Shown: one piece after another, positions 40,416 to 48,902 of the stretch
How the letters are laid out: the number at the start of each line of letters is the position of its first letter
How positions within the stretch are numbered: position 1 is the first letter of the stretch
Source: DASZIT01 sp036268775
GTDB taxonomy: Bacteria; Actinomycetota; Acidimicrobiia; Acidimicrobiales; RAAP-2
NCBI GenBank assembly: GCA_036268775.1
Contig: DATATM010000024.1
Coordinates: forward strand, 62,001-126,000
Length of the DNA stretch: 64,000 nucleotides
Direction of reading: 5' to 3'
The notes under the pieces: generated by a model
Databases searched by the model: none
What the model saw: the letters and a program-made list of their open reading frames with translations, nothing else
Told to the model about the DNA's origin: nothing
Position numbers and translations under genes: made by a program

Positions 40416-41402
40416 GTGAGCTCGGACGCCCCTGACCGGTCCCGTACCTCGGAACGGACGTCCGCCCGGCGCCGCGCCATCGAGGTCGACCTGGTGCACC
40501 GGCCCGACTCCGACCGGACGCCGTCCACCCCGAGGGCCTCCGGCCAGAAGCCGGCCTCCAATCTCCCGGTGGTCTCCCCCCGGGGGGAGCCGACCCCTGG
40601 CCCGGTGAGCGACCCCCGGCTTTCCGACGTGGACGAGTGGGGCCGCTCCGAGCACATCCGGTCGATCACCCGACGCCTCTACGATCCCATTTACCGGCAC
40701 TGGTTCCGGGTGGAGTGGGAGGGCCTGGAGAAGATCCCGACCGAGGGCGGGGCCCTGATGGTCGCCAACCACGCCGGCGCCATCCCCTCCGATGCGCCGG
40801 CCATCATGCACGGCATCGAGACCGAGCTCGGGCGCCCGGTCTACGGGATGGCCGACTACTTCTTCCGCACCGTCCCGCTGGTGGGCACCCTCTGGGCCCG
40901 CACCGGTGGCCTCCCCGCCCACCCGGACAACGCCTACCGGCTCCTCCACGACCAGGGTCAGCTGGCCCTGGTGTTTCCAGAGGGGACCAAGGGGCCGTCG
41001 AAGAGCTACTCCGACCGATACCGCCTCCGCCGATTCGGCCGTGGAGGCTTCGTCGAGATCGCCATGCGGGCCGGCGTCCCGGTCATCCCCATCGCAGTGG
41101 TGGGGGCGGAGGAGTCGATGCCCATCCTCTTCCGAATCAACAGCCTGGCCAAAGTCCTGAACCTCCCCTACTTCCCGGTGACCGCCAACGACCTCGTCTT
41201 CGGCCCGATCCTCGGGAAGGTGGCCTACTTCCCGGTGAAGATGAAGTTCCGGGTGCTCGACCCCGTCACCTTCGACGTGGACCCCGGACTCGAGCGCTAC
41301 TCCAAGAGCCGGGTCATGGATGAGGCGGAGCAGATCCGGGCCAAGCTGCAGGACACCCTCCACGACATGTTGCGCGAGCGCCGCAGCGTCTGGTTCGGCT
41401 GA
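40416..41402 (+). CDS. PlsC-like phospholipid/glycerolipid acyltransferase
   Basis: A 328-residue acyltransferase. After a polar N-terminal region of about 75 residues comes the PlsC core with MVANHAGAIPSDAP (the catalytic His-Asp pair in the NHxG form common in actinobacteria) and LVFPEGTKGPSKSY, the acceptor-binding motif. It probably acylates a lysophospholipid or related lipid at the membrane surface. It is followed by the SDR gene after one base, an arrangement that recalls the Rv0502/Rv0501 neighbourhood of Mycobacterium (known gene pair; equivalence is inference). Confidence 0.82.
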   Translation: MSSDAPDRSRTSERTSARRRAIEVDLVHRPDSDRTPSTPRASGQKPASNLPVVSPRGEPTPGPVSDPRLSDVDEWGRSEHIRSITRRLYDPIYRHWFRVEWEGLEKIPTEGGALMVANHAGAIPSDAPAIMHGIETELGRPVYGMADYFFRTVPLVGTLWARTGGLPAHPDNAYRLLHDQGQLALVFPEGTKGPSKSYSDRYRLRRFGRGGFVEIAMRAGVPVIPIAVVGAEESMPILFRINSLAKVLNLPYFPVTANDLVFGPILGKVAYFPVKMKFRVLDPVTFDVDPGLERYSKSRVMDEAEQIRAKLQDTLHDMLRERRSVWFG

Positions 41403-41403
41403 C

Positions 41404-42450
41404 ATGGGGCGGCGGGTACTGGTCACCGGTCTCGACACCTTCTGGGGGGGCCGGATGGCCCAGGCGCTGGAGTCGGATCCGAGCGTGGAGATGATCCTCG
41501 GGCTCGGGACCGACGAGCCCCGGGTCCCGCTCGAACGGACCGAGTTCGTCCGGGCCGACCAGACCTACTCCATCTTGAACCGCATCGTCCGGGTCACCCA
41601 GGTGGACACCATCGTCCATACCTTCCTCAAGACCAACTCGGTCGGCATCTCCGGCCGCATGCTCAACGAGATCAACGTCATCGGAACCCTCAACCTGCTG
41701 GCGGCGGCCGGGACCCCGGGATCGTCGGTCCGGCAGGTGGTGGTCAAGTCGTCGACCCACGTCTACGGCGCGTCGGAGAAGGACCCGATGTGGTTCAGTG
41801 AAGACACCCGCCGCAACGCCCCGATCCGCACCCGGTTGGAGAGCTCGCTGATCGACGTCGAGGCGTTGGTGCGCGACTTCATCGTGGACAATCCCCACCT
41901 GGTGGTCTCCGTCCTGCGGTTTGCCAACGTCCTCGGCACCGACATCGTCACCCCGATCAGCATCGGCCTCCGTCGCCGGCTGTTGCCCTGCATCGCCGGG
42001 TTCGACCCGCTGGTGCAGTTCGTGGAGGAGGACGACGTGGTGCGGTCGCTGGAGTTCGTCACCCATCACCGGATCCCGGGCACCTTCAACATCGCCGGGG
42101 CGGGCAAACTGCCGTGGAGCGAGGTGGCCTCCATCGCCGGGGCCCGGCTGTTCCCGCTGTCCCCGATCAGTACCCGGTCGTTCGCCGCCCCCTTCCGGTG
42201 GGTCGGCCTGATCCAGATGCCGGTGGAGATGGAGTCGGTGATGCGTTTCGGGCGCGGAGTGGACACCTCCCGGCTGATCGACGCGGGATTCAACTACCGG
42301 TACACCAGCGCCGGCGCCGTCGAGAGCCTGACCCGGGCCAACAACCTGCGCCGAGCGGTGGGCGGAAGCCCGGCCACCTACCGCTACGAGAAGGATGTGG
42401 AGCAATTCTTCCGGCATTCGCCCGCGGTGGTCCGGGGGAGCGAGGGCTAG
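41404..42450 (+). CDS. Extended SDR / NAD-dependent epimerase-like protein
   Basis: A 348-residue Rossmann protein of the extended SDR family. The nucleotide-binding start is VLVTGLDTFWGG, with the third glycine position altered, and SSTHVYG marks the strand that normally carries the catalytic Ser/Thr. The catalytic YxxxK is absent: the place where it is expected reads RTRLESSL. It may therefore be a binding protein or use another chemistry. It starts one base after the stop of the acyltransferase gene and is surely co-transcribed, which suggests a joint role in lipid or envelope metabolism. Confidence 0.78.
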   Translation: MGRRVLVTGLDTFWGGRMAQALESDPSVEMILGLGTDEPRVPLERTEFVRADQTYSILNRIVRVTQVDTIVHTFLKTNSVGISGRMLNEINVIGTLNLLAAAGTPGSSVRQVVVKSSTHVYGASEKDPMWFSEDTRRNAPIRTRLESSLIDVEALVRDFIVDNPHLVVSVLRFANVLGTDIVTPISIGLRRRLLPCIAGFDPLVQFVEEDDVVRSLEFVTHHRIPGTFNIAGAGKLPWSEVASIAGARLFPLSPISTRSFAAPFRWVGLIQMPVEMESVMRFGRGVDTSRLIDAGFNYRYTSAGAVESLTRANNLRRAVGGSPATYRYEKDVEQFFRHSPAVVRGSEG

Positions 42451-42486
42451 CGGCAGTCGCCGTCAGCCCCGATCAGGCGGCCGCGG

Positions 42487-43311
42487 TCAGAGCTGGCGGC
42501 CGAGGGCGATCCGGAACCAGGTGGTCCCGATCACCCGGGCGTACTGGAAGCCGAACAACAGGTTGCCGCCCTTCTTGGACTCCCCGGAGGCCCGCGGGTG
42601 CCAGATGGTCGGGCGTTCGGCGATTCGCCATCCGCGATGGGCCGAGGTGATCACCACTTCGGCCGTCTGGTACTGGTCCTGGCGGAGGTAGGGGATGATG
42701 TCGCGCAGCACCTCGCCGCGGAAGGCCCGGAACCCGTTGGAGGTGTCGGTCAGGCCCTGGCTGGTGATGGCGTTGAGGATCCGGGCATAGAGCTTGACGC
42801 CGGCTTGGCGGAACCGGTCGGTGGTGTGGTCGATCCCCAACCGCCGGGAGGCGATGACGAAGTCAGCCTCGTCGGCGACCAGCGGCTCGACCAGCGTGTG
42901 CAACTCCGCCGGGTCGTTCTGTCCATCGGCGTCGAGGGTGACCACGAAGCGGGCACCGTGGTCCAGCGCCAGCTGGTAGCCGAGCCGGAGGGCGGCGCCC
43001 TGCCCGAGGTTGACCGGCAGCACGCAGGTGAACACCCCGGATTCCATCGCCACCCCCCGAGTGCCGTCGGTTCCGCCGTCCACCACCACCAGGGTCGAGA
43101 CCTCCAGGTCGCCGGCGAGGGTCGGCATCCGCTTCAGGACGTCGCCGAGATTCGCCTCTTCTTCGTAGGCGGCAATCAGGGCCACCACCGGACCGAACCG
43201 GGCGTTCGGGTACCGCCCCTCGAAGTCGGAACGGGCCGTGTCCAGGGCCAATCGCCGCAACTCGGATCGCCGTCGGTCGCTGGCGCTCCCCCGGGCAACG
43301 GGGGTCATCAA
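42487..43311 (-). CDS. Family 2 glycosyltransferase (polyprenyl-phosphate type)
   Basis: A 274-residue GT-A enzyme. The N-terminal GT2 motifs are VVALIAAYEEEANLGDVL, VVVDGGTDGT and the DxD site TLDADGQNDPAE. There is only one weak hydrophobic patch near the C-terminus, so it may be soluble or peripheral. The pattern resembles dolichol/polyprenyl-phosphate mannosyltransferase-type enzymes that charge a lipid carrier with a sugar. It lies 6 bp downstream of the SQD1-type epimerase gene on the same strand, so it may use the sugar that enzyme makes (inference). Confidence 0.85.
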   Translation of the reverse strand: MMTPVARGSASDRRRSELRRLALDTARSDFEGRYPNARFGPVVALIAAYEEEANLGDVLKRMPTLAGDLEVSTLVVVDGGTDGTRGVAMESGVFTCVLPVNLGQGAALRLGYQLALDHGARFVVTLDADGQNDPAELHTLVEPLVADEADFVIASRRLGIDHTTDRFRQAGVKLYARILNAITSQGLTDTSNGFRAFRGEVLRDIIPYLRQDQYQTAEVVITSAHRGWRIAERPTIWHPRASGESKKGGNLLFGFQYARVIGTTWFRIALGRQL

Positions 43312-43317
43312 ATGGTT

Positions 43318-44553
43318 CTAGTCCTCGACTGTCGCGCCGACAGACGAAGGTGCCTCGCCCGGGAGATTGACGGTGACCTCGAAGTTGCCGTCCGTCGAAA
43401 GATGACTGTTGGTGCTTCTCCACTCGACTCGGGAGCCGATCACGCTCGGATCGACGTTGCCCTTGTGACGGTCGGCGACGTCGAGCATGTTCCGGATCAC
43501 CGACGGTTCCAGCAGATGGGGAACCAGCCCGAGGTCCAGCAGCTTGGTGTGGGCAGCCCGGTAGTAGTGCTCCTCTTGCTCCACCCGGGGGTCCGACGCG
43601 TGGTTGATCGTTGCCTTGCCCGAATATTCACCGGCGACCAGCGCCGCCATCTCGCTGACCGAGAAGGACTCGGTGAATTGGTTGAACACCCGGTATTCAC
43701 CCGACTCCGCCGGATGGTCGAGGGCCAGTTCGACGCAGGCCAGGGTGTCGATGATGTTGAGCACCCCCCGGGTCTGGCCGCCGCTGCCGTAGACAGTCAG
43801 AGGGTGGCCGGTCACCGCTTGTACGCAGAACCGGTTGAGCACAGTCCCGAACACCCCGTCGTAGTCGAACCGGGTGGCGAGATCGGGATGGAGGCCAGTC
43901 TCTTCGGTCTGATGGCCGTAGACGATCCCTTGGTTCAGATCGGTGGCGCTGACTCCCCAGGTCCGACAGGCGAACATGATGTTGTGGCTGTCGTGGACCT
44001 TGGACAGGTGGTAGAAGGAGCCCGGTTGTTTCGGGTAGGGCAGGGTGTCGGTCCGCCCGCGGTGGGTGATCTCGATGAATCCCTCTTCGATGTCGATGTT
44101 GGGCGTCCCGTACTCCCCCATCGTCCCCAACTTGACCAGGTGGATGTTCCGGTCCTGTTCGGCGATGGCGTAGAGCAGGTTGAGCGTCCCGACCACGTTG
44201 TTCACCTGGGTGTAGACGGCGTGGCTGCGATCGATCATCGAATAGGGGGCCGACCGCTGCTCGGCGAAGTGCACCACCGCATCCGGCCGGAACGACCCGA
44301 GCGTCTGCGATGCGAACGTCGGGTCGGTGAGGTCGCCGATGTAGGTGTCGATCGCCAATCCGGAAATGTCCTGCCAACGGCGAACCCGTTGGTCGAGGTC
44401 GGCGATCGGGACCAGGCTGCCCACCCCCAGCTCGATGTCGTAGCGACGCCGGGCAAAGTTGTCCACGATGCCCACCTGATGACCCCGTCGGGACAGATAG
44501 AGGGCCGTCGGCCAACCGAGGTATCCGTCACCTCCTAGAACCAGCACCTTCAC
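43318..44553 (-). CDS. UDP-sulfoquinovose synthase-like epimerase (SQD1/SqdB/Agl3 type)
   Basis: A 411-residue extended SDR whose pattern follows SQD1: VLGGDGYLGWPTALYLSRRGH at the NAD site, VHFAEQRSAPYSM, LGTMGEYG, a catalytic Tyr/Lys in YHLSKVHDSHN, DLNQGIVYG, RFDYDGVFGTVLNRF and YGSGGQTRGVLNI. SQD1-type enzymes turn UDP-glucose and sulfite into UDP-sulfoquinovose, the donor for the sulfolipid SQDG or for sulfoquinovose-bearing glycans. No SQDG synthase (GT4, SqdX) is next to it; the neighbour is a GT2. A glycan or glycoprotein use is therefore possible. Actinobacterial homologues could also have another substrate. Confidence 0.78.
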   Translation of the reverse strand: MKVLVLGGDGYLGWPTALYLSRRGHQVGIVDNFARRRYDIELGVGSLVPIADLDQRVRRWQDISGLAIDTYIGDLTDPTFASQTLGSFRPDAVVHFAEQRSAPYSMIDRSHAVYTQVNNVVGTLNLLYAIAEQDRNIHLVKLGTMGEYGTPNIDIEEGFIEITHRGRTDTLPYPKQPGSFYHLSKVHDSHNIMFACRTWGVSATDLNQGIVYGHQTEETGLHPDLATRFDYDGVFGTVLNRFCVQAVTGHPLTVYGSGGQTRGVLNIIDTLACVELALDHPAESGEYRVFNQFTESFSVSEMAALVAGEYSGKATINHASDPRVEQEEHYYRAAHTKLLDLGLVPHLLEPSVIRNMLDVADRHKGNVDPSVIGSRVEWRSTNSHLSTDGNFEVTVNLPGEAPSSVGATVED

Positions 44554-44749
44554 GCGTTAATTCTCCTCAGCGACTCGTTTTGACCGCACCCGCGGGCTCC
44601 CACCGATCCGGCGAGTGTAACAAATGGATTTTGAAGTCCTTGAGTATGGTTCCCGCTCGTTGGAATTCTGAACATGTATCTCGGCAGGTATAGGCGTCGT
44701 TGTCGCCATTCTGGGCGGTTGCCCCGACATTCTCAGCGTTTTCCCAGGT

Positions 44750-47104
44750 TCATCCGACCCCCACCGGGTCGGAAATTCGCTCCGCCAGGTACGGCTCTTC
44801 ACCCTCTCCGTCCCCGCCACCCTCTCCGTCCCATCCGTCCCCACCGCTTTCGCCCCCCGGGAACCGGCTCAACGGCGAGGGGAAGCTGCCAACGATCAAT
44901 CGGAGCCAGAGGGCGAAGGCCAACACGATCACGATGAACGCCACCGAGATGGTCACCGTGCCGAACGGAGGATGCCAGGCGCCTCCGAAGGGGATGAACG
45001 TTCCTTTCAGACCGACGGTGTACCGGCGGAGCGCCTGGAAGAAGATGGCGAACTCGGCGATGACCAGGATCACCGGAATGACGGTGGCCACCCGGCGGTG
45101 CACCCGGTCGGTGAGATAGCCGTTGACCACCGCCCCGGCGGCTACCAGCGGTATGCCCGCCGCCAGCGGCAACCCGTAGCGTCCCTGCCACACGTACCCG
45201 AGGGTGCTGGCGTTGGTGGCTTCGAAGACGATGGGGATCACCACGGTCAGCACCACCAGGCTGACCAGCACCACTACATAGGGTCTCCGGCCCATGAACA
45301 GTCCGAGCCCCAACAGCATGAAGACGATGGCGATCCATCCGTAGTACGTCACCGCCGGGATGGGCACGTCGAGCCAGCCGACCACCCCGATCATCTCGCG
45401 GACGAATCCATCGGAGAAGCCGACGCTGGTGGCGATGAGTTCGGAAACGCCCACATGCTTGGGGGGCGCATGGTTGGTGGGCAGCAGCGCCAGCGGGTCG
45501 TAGCGGACCAACCACCAAGCGGTGAAGGCGCAACTGAGGGCCAGCACTCCCGCCCATATCCGCGCCACTCGATCCCGGGACAGTTCGACCAGCTGCCTCC
45601 GGCCGGCCAGGATCACCAGCGACACCGCGATCAGAAAGAGCCAGAGTGGCGACAGCCCGCGCACTTGGACGAGTACGGCGGCGGAGATGCCCACCCGGGC
45701 CAACAGCCTCCGGTCGGCGACCACCGACTGTTCGGCCAACAACGCGATGCCCGAGGCCCACAGGCAGATGGCCGAGCTCGCCTCCAATCCGTTGGGATTG
45801 ATGGTCCCCGCCATGAACACCGCCATCGGGGTCATCGCCCCCGCCACCCCCCAGACCAGCAACCGGCGTTTCTTGCAGGCCGCCGCCGATTCCAGCGCCG
45901 AAGCCAAGAACAGCGCCGACAGCAAACCGCTCACCAACCGCATCAACCAGATCCCGGTGTTCGACGGGAAGAGCAGGCTGGGCAGCCCGACGATGGCGTA
46001 GTACAAGGGCTCGTACCGGCCGGCGGTAGTGGCGATGTTGACTTCACGGGTCGATGCCCCCGGCGTCGGCGCACAGGAGGCCGGCACGTTGGGGTGAGTG
46101 GCGTAGCAGCCGGGGATGGCCCCGAGTCCGGCGATGTTCTCCGGTACCCGCACGGTGATCTCCGACGACGGCCCCCGTTTGGTGGCATGGGCAGGGGTCC
46201 CGAAGAACTCGCCCCGCACCACCGCCGCCGCCTTGATGGCGTGGGCCGGCTCGTCGGGCGAGGCCATCAACGGGGTGGCCAGGCTCCAGGCCTCGATCAA
46301 CAGGAACAAGAGGGCGAAACTGGTGCCCCACCGCAGCGCCCGGCGGGGTCGAGGAGCCGGGGTGCTGAGGGCGGCCCCCAGCACCGGCTGATAGATGTCC
46401 TGGCCACCATCGAACTCCCGGACCCGGTCGGTCTCCCCGCCCGGGTCGGACTCCCGGCTCCGGAAGAAGGCGGCACCCGGCCTCGGGGCCCGGGACCAGA
46501 ACCCGGGCCGATCCGGGCCGAAAGCCGGCTCGAGGTCCGGAACCGCCTCGGTCTCCTCCGGGGCGGCGGTCGGCTCCGCCGGGAGGACCGCGGAGGTCAC
46601 GATCTCGAAGAAGTCATCGGGCAGCACGGTGTCCATCGCCGCCGATACCGGCTCGGGGAGGGATTCCTGGAGGTCGCCCTCCAGGATGTCGGGGCCGACC
46701 AGGAGTTCCGGCTCCTCCAGCGGCGTCTCTGACACCTCGTCCGCCGGCATCGCCGAGCCGTCCGGAGGCCGGGGCGGGGTGGTGGCGAGGATCCCCACTT
46801 CCTGGGCCAACTTGGTGTTCTTCTCGTTCAGCCGGGCCTGGCCGATGGACAATTGGAAGGCGAAGGCGAAGAGAAACAGCACCGCGATGAGCAGGATGAG
46901 ATCCGGCGGGTAGGCGATCCCGACGAACCGGGCGGCTCGGTCGAGCAGATGGAAGGGGAGGGTGGCGCTGAGGAACACCATGACCAGGCTGACCCCCAGC
47001 CACAACATGCCGGTGTGCTCACTGAGGCGGTGCTGGCGGATGGCCCGGAGCGAGAGGGCCAGGAATCCGATGCTCACGACGAGCGACAAGGCAAAGAGCC
47101 TCAT
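44750..47104 (-). CDS. DUF2304-DUF2142 fusion membrane protein
   Basis: A 784-residue integral membrane protein. The first 120 residues with three helices match DUF2304 (LSLRAIRQHRLSEHTGMLWL, then RLNEKNTKLAQEVGIL), a family usually encoded as a small separate protein beside a GT2 gene. An acidic, Pro/Glu-rich stretch of about 150 residues follows. From about 290 on comes a DUF2142 domain, a GT-C-like fold, with MASPDEPAHAIKAAAVVRGE and GRYEPLYYAIVG and about ten helices. The likely role is transfer of a sugar from a lipid carrier across the membrane. Its ATG overlaps the stop of the upstream GT2 gene (ATGA), so the two form a functional pair. Confidence 0.8.
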   Translation of the reverse strand: MRLFALSLVVSIGFLALSLRAIRQHRLSEHTGMLWLGVSLVMVFLSATLPFHLLDRAARFVGIAYPPDLILLIAVLFLFAFAFQLSIGQARLNEKNTKLAQEVGILATTPPRPPDGSAMPADEVSETPLEEPELLVGPDILEGDLQESLPEPVSAAMDTVLPDDFFEIVTSAVLPAEPTAAPEETEAVPDLEPAFGPDRPGFWSRAPRPGAAFFRSRESDPGGETDRVREFDGGQDIYQPVLGAALSTPAPRPRRALRWGTSFALLFLLIEAWSLATPLMASPDEPAHAIKAAAVVRGEFFGTPAHATKRGPSSEITVRVPENIAGLGAIPGCYATHPNVPASCAPTPGASTREVNIATTAGRYEPLYYAIVGLPSLLFPSNTGIWLMRLVSGLLSALFLASALESAAACKKRRLLVWGVAGAMTPMAVFMAGTINPNGLEASSAICLWASGIALLAEQSVVADRRLLARVGISAAVLVQVRGLSPLWLFLIAVSLVILAGRRQLVELSRDRVARIWAGVLALSCAFTAWWLVRYDPLALLPTNHAPPKHVGVSELIATSVGFSDGFVREMIGVVGWLDVPIPAVTYYGWIAIVFMLLGLGLFMGRRPYVVVLVSLVVLTVVIPIVFEATNASTLGYVWQGRYGLPLAAGIPLVAAGAVVNGYLTDRVHRRVATVIPVILVIAEFAIFFQALRRYTVGLKGTFIPFGGAWHPPFGTVTISVAFIVIVLAFALWLRLIVGSFPSPLSRFPGGESGGDGWDGEGGGDGEGEEPYLAERISDPVGVG

Positions 47105-47844
47105 GCCACGCTCCGGCGTTGGGCGCCATCGACCAACAGATCGACGACCACCCGCATCATGTAATAGGCGGAGCCGAATCCGGCGATGCTCGACCTCCCG
47201 TGTCGGCGCGGCTCCATCTGGACGGGGACTTCCTGGACGGTCAACCCCGAGTGGCAGGCGAGCACGATGGTGCCCACTTCGGGAAAGTCGGTTGGATAGC
47301 TGGCGGCGAACAACTCGATGCCCCGGCGCCCGACCGCCCGGAAGCCGGAAGTGGTGTCGGTGAACGACCCACCCGTCTTCCAGCGCACCAGCAGGGCGAG
47401 CACCCGCATCCCGAACCGCCGCCCGGACGGAGACTCGAAGGCTCCCCGGCCGAGCCATCTCGATCCCACCGTCACGTCGGCGGTGCCGTCGAACAGCGGC
47501 GCCAGCAGACGGGGGGCCTCGGCCGGATCGTGCTGCCCATCGCCGTCGATCTGCATGGCGAATTCGAATCCGTGCCGCAGCGCGTACTGGTACCCGGTCT
47601 GGACGGCCCCGCCGATGCCCAGGTTGATGGGGAGGGTCACCACCGCGGCGCCGGCCAGGTAAGCCTGGATGGCGGTGTCATCGGTGGAACCGTCATTGAT
47701 GACCACCACGTGGGCGGCCGGCAGCGACGCCGAGATCATCCTCACCACGTCGAACACCGATCGTCCTTCGTTGAAAGCCGGGACCACGACACAGAGGCGG
47801 CGCTCCTGGCTGTCGCGGAGGGCATCACTCCTTACGGCATTCAT
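47101..47844 (-). CDS. Family 2 glycosyltransferase paired with DUF2304
   Basis: A 247-residue GT2 enzyme of the polyprenyl-phosphate glycosyltransferase type: CVVVPAFNEGRSVFDVV, VVINDGSTDDT and the metal site QIDGDGQHDPAE. The ending EPRRHGRSSI is typical of such enzymes that act with a membrane partner. The stop overlaps the start of the DUF2304-DUF2142 gene, in line with the well-known GT2/DUF2304 pairing. The start is taken at ATG 47844 just before the first beta-strand; GTG 47850 is possible, and the open frame further upstream does not look coding. Confidence 0.83.
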   Translation of the reverse strand: MNAVRSDALRDSQERRLCVVVPAFNEGRSVFDVVRMISASLPAAHVVVINDGSTDDTAIQAYLAGAAVVTLPINLGIGGAVQTGYQYALRHGFEFAMQIDGDGQHDPAEAPRLLAPLFDGTADVTVGSRWLGRGAFESPSGRRFGMRVLALLVRWKTGGSFTDTTSGFRAVGRRGIELFAASYPTDFPEVGTIVLACHSGLTVQEVPVQMEPRRHGRSSIAGFGSAYYMMRVVVDLLVDGAQRRSVA

Positions 47845-48000
47845 CGCCACCAAGCCATGGAGGTGCACCGATCCCGTGCCGATCCGGTCGGGGGGATGGG
47901 ACAGGACCCGAGACGGTCGGCACCAACTCCCCCCTCCCGTGGCAACCGCATTGGGCGAGACTAGCCTTCCGGCCAATTGATAACGCGTTTCCCCGGTTCC

Positions 48001-48015
48001 CCCACCCGCGGTGGG
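48001..48015 (-). terminator. Hairpin downstream of the GNAT gene
   Basis: CCCACC and GGTGGG form a 6-bp stem with a CGC loop, about 46 bp after the stop of the GNAT gene and in the 217-bp gap before the GT2 gene. No T-run. Confidence 0.3.
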
Positions 48016-48061
48016 CGGGACGACCCGGATCGGCCTCCCGAGAGGGAATTCTCGGCTCTGA

Positions 48062-48688
48062 TCAGGACCGTTTGAGCCAGGTGGTGAGGAACTCGTTTCG
48101 ACGCTCCGCCCACTCCTCGGCGGTGATGGCATAGCGGATGTGGTCCTCCCACTCCCCGTTGATCTCCAAGAAGCCGATGGCCACCCCTTCGACCCGCAGC
48201 CCCAGCTTTTCGACCACCCGTCGGCTCGATCGGTTGCGGGGGATGATCGCCACTTCGATCCGGTGGAGGCCGAGGGACTCGAAGGCGTACTGGAGGGCGA
48301 TGACCACGGCCTCGGGGATCAGCCCCATCCCGGCCAGATCCTGGTCGATCCAGTACCCCACCGAACCGTTCTGGAACGGGCCCCGCTGGATGGAGGAGAG
48401 GGTGATCTCTCCGGCGAACCGGCCCTCCACGAAGATCCCGAAGCCGTAGCCGGTCCCGAGCTGACGCTCCCGCTCCCGCATCAGGCACCGGCTGGCGAAG
48501 CTGGCCGCATCCTCGGGGGCCAGCGGCGCCCCCTTGGGCCTCGGCTCCCAGGGGACCAGCCAATCCCGGCACCGGTCCCGCACCTCGTACCAGGCCGGGT
48601 AGTCCTTCTCGACCAGGGTGGCCAGCCGGACCCTCCAGCCCGGCAGCTCGAGCGATCGCACCGGTTGGGCGGAGGCGCGCGGACTCAT
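48062..48688 (-). CDS. GNAT acetyltransferase, RimJ/RimL type
   Basis: A 208-residue N-acetyltransferase. The acetyl-CoA-binding region is visible in VGYWIDQDLAGMGLIPEAV and the following helix, then LGLHRIEVAIIPRNRSSRRVVEKLG with the Asn/Ser pattern typical of RimJ/RimL enzymes that acetylate protein N-termini or small amines. The target is unknown. ATG 48688 starts with the stop of a possible short upstream gene in an ATGA overlap; an in-frame ATG at 48706 is equally possible. Confidence 0.85.
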   Translation of the reverse strand: MSPRASAQPVRSLELPGWRVRLATLVEKDYPAWYEVRDRCRDWLVPWEPRPKGAPLAPEDAASFASRCLMRERERQLGTGYGFGIFVEGRFAGEITLSSIQRGPFQNGSVGYWIDQDLAGMGLIPEAVVIALQYAFESLGLHRIEVAIIPRNRSSRRVVEKLGLRVEGVAIGFLEINGEWEDHIRYAITAEEWAERRNEFLTTWLKRS

Positions 48689-48897
48689 CGACCGGCCGTC
48701 CCGCATCCGGCCCGCCGCCCAGACTTGCGAAGGTGCACCACCGTCATCGCCGTCTCCGCCAAAATGGGCACGACGATTCGGGGACGCGTCTGACCGTGTT
48801 CGAACAACACCACCGGCGCATCGTAGGCCGATACGCTGTGCCCCACGCCAAACCCGGTAGCGGCAATCACTGCCCGGGGGTCACCGGAGACGATCAC
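48685..48897 (-). CDS. Possible small protein upstream of the GNAT gene
   Basis: A 70-codon frame with GTG start whose TGA overlaps the ATG of the GNAT gene. It encodes a weakly hydrophobic sequence (VVLFEHGQTRPRIVVPILAE) without a known domain. The overlap geometry is the only real support, and third-position GC is lower than in neighbouring genes, so it may be non-coding leader sequence. Confidence 0.25.
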   Translation of the reverse strand: MIVSGDPRAVIAATGFGVGHSVSAYDAPVVLFEHGQTRPRIVVPILAETAMTVVHLRKSGRRAGCGTAGR

Positions 48898-48902
48898 ACG
48901 GG

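Noticed and set aside
42598..44538. 646-codon open frame on the plus strand antisense to the GT2 and SQD1-like genes
   Set aside because: It is a mirror of high third-position GC in two well-supported genes, shows no domain and no start signal.
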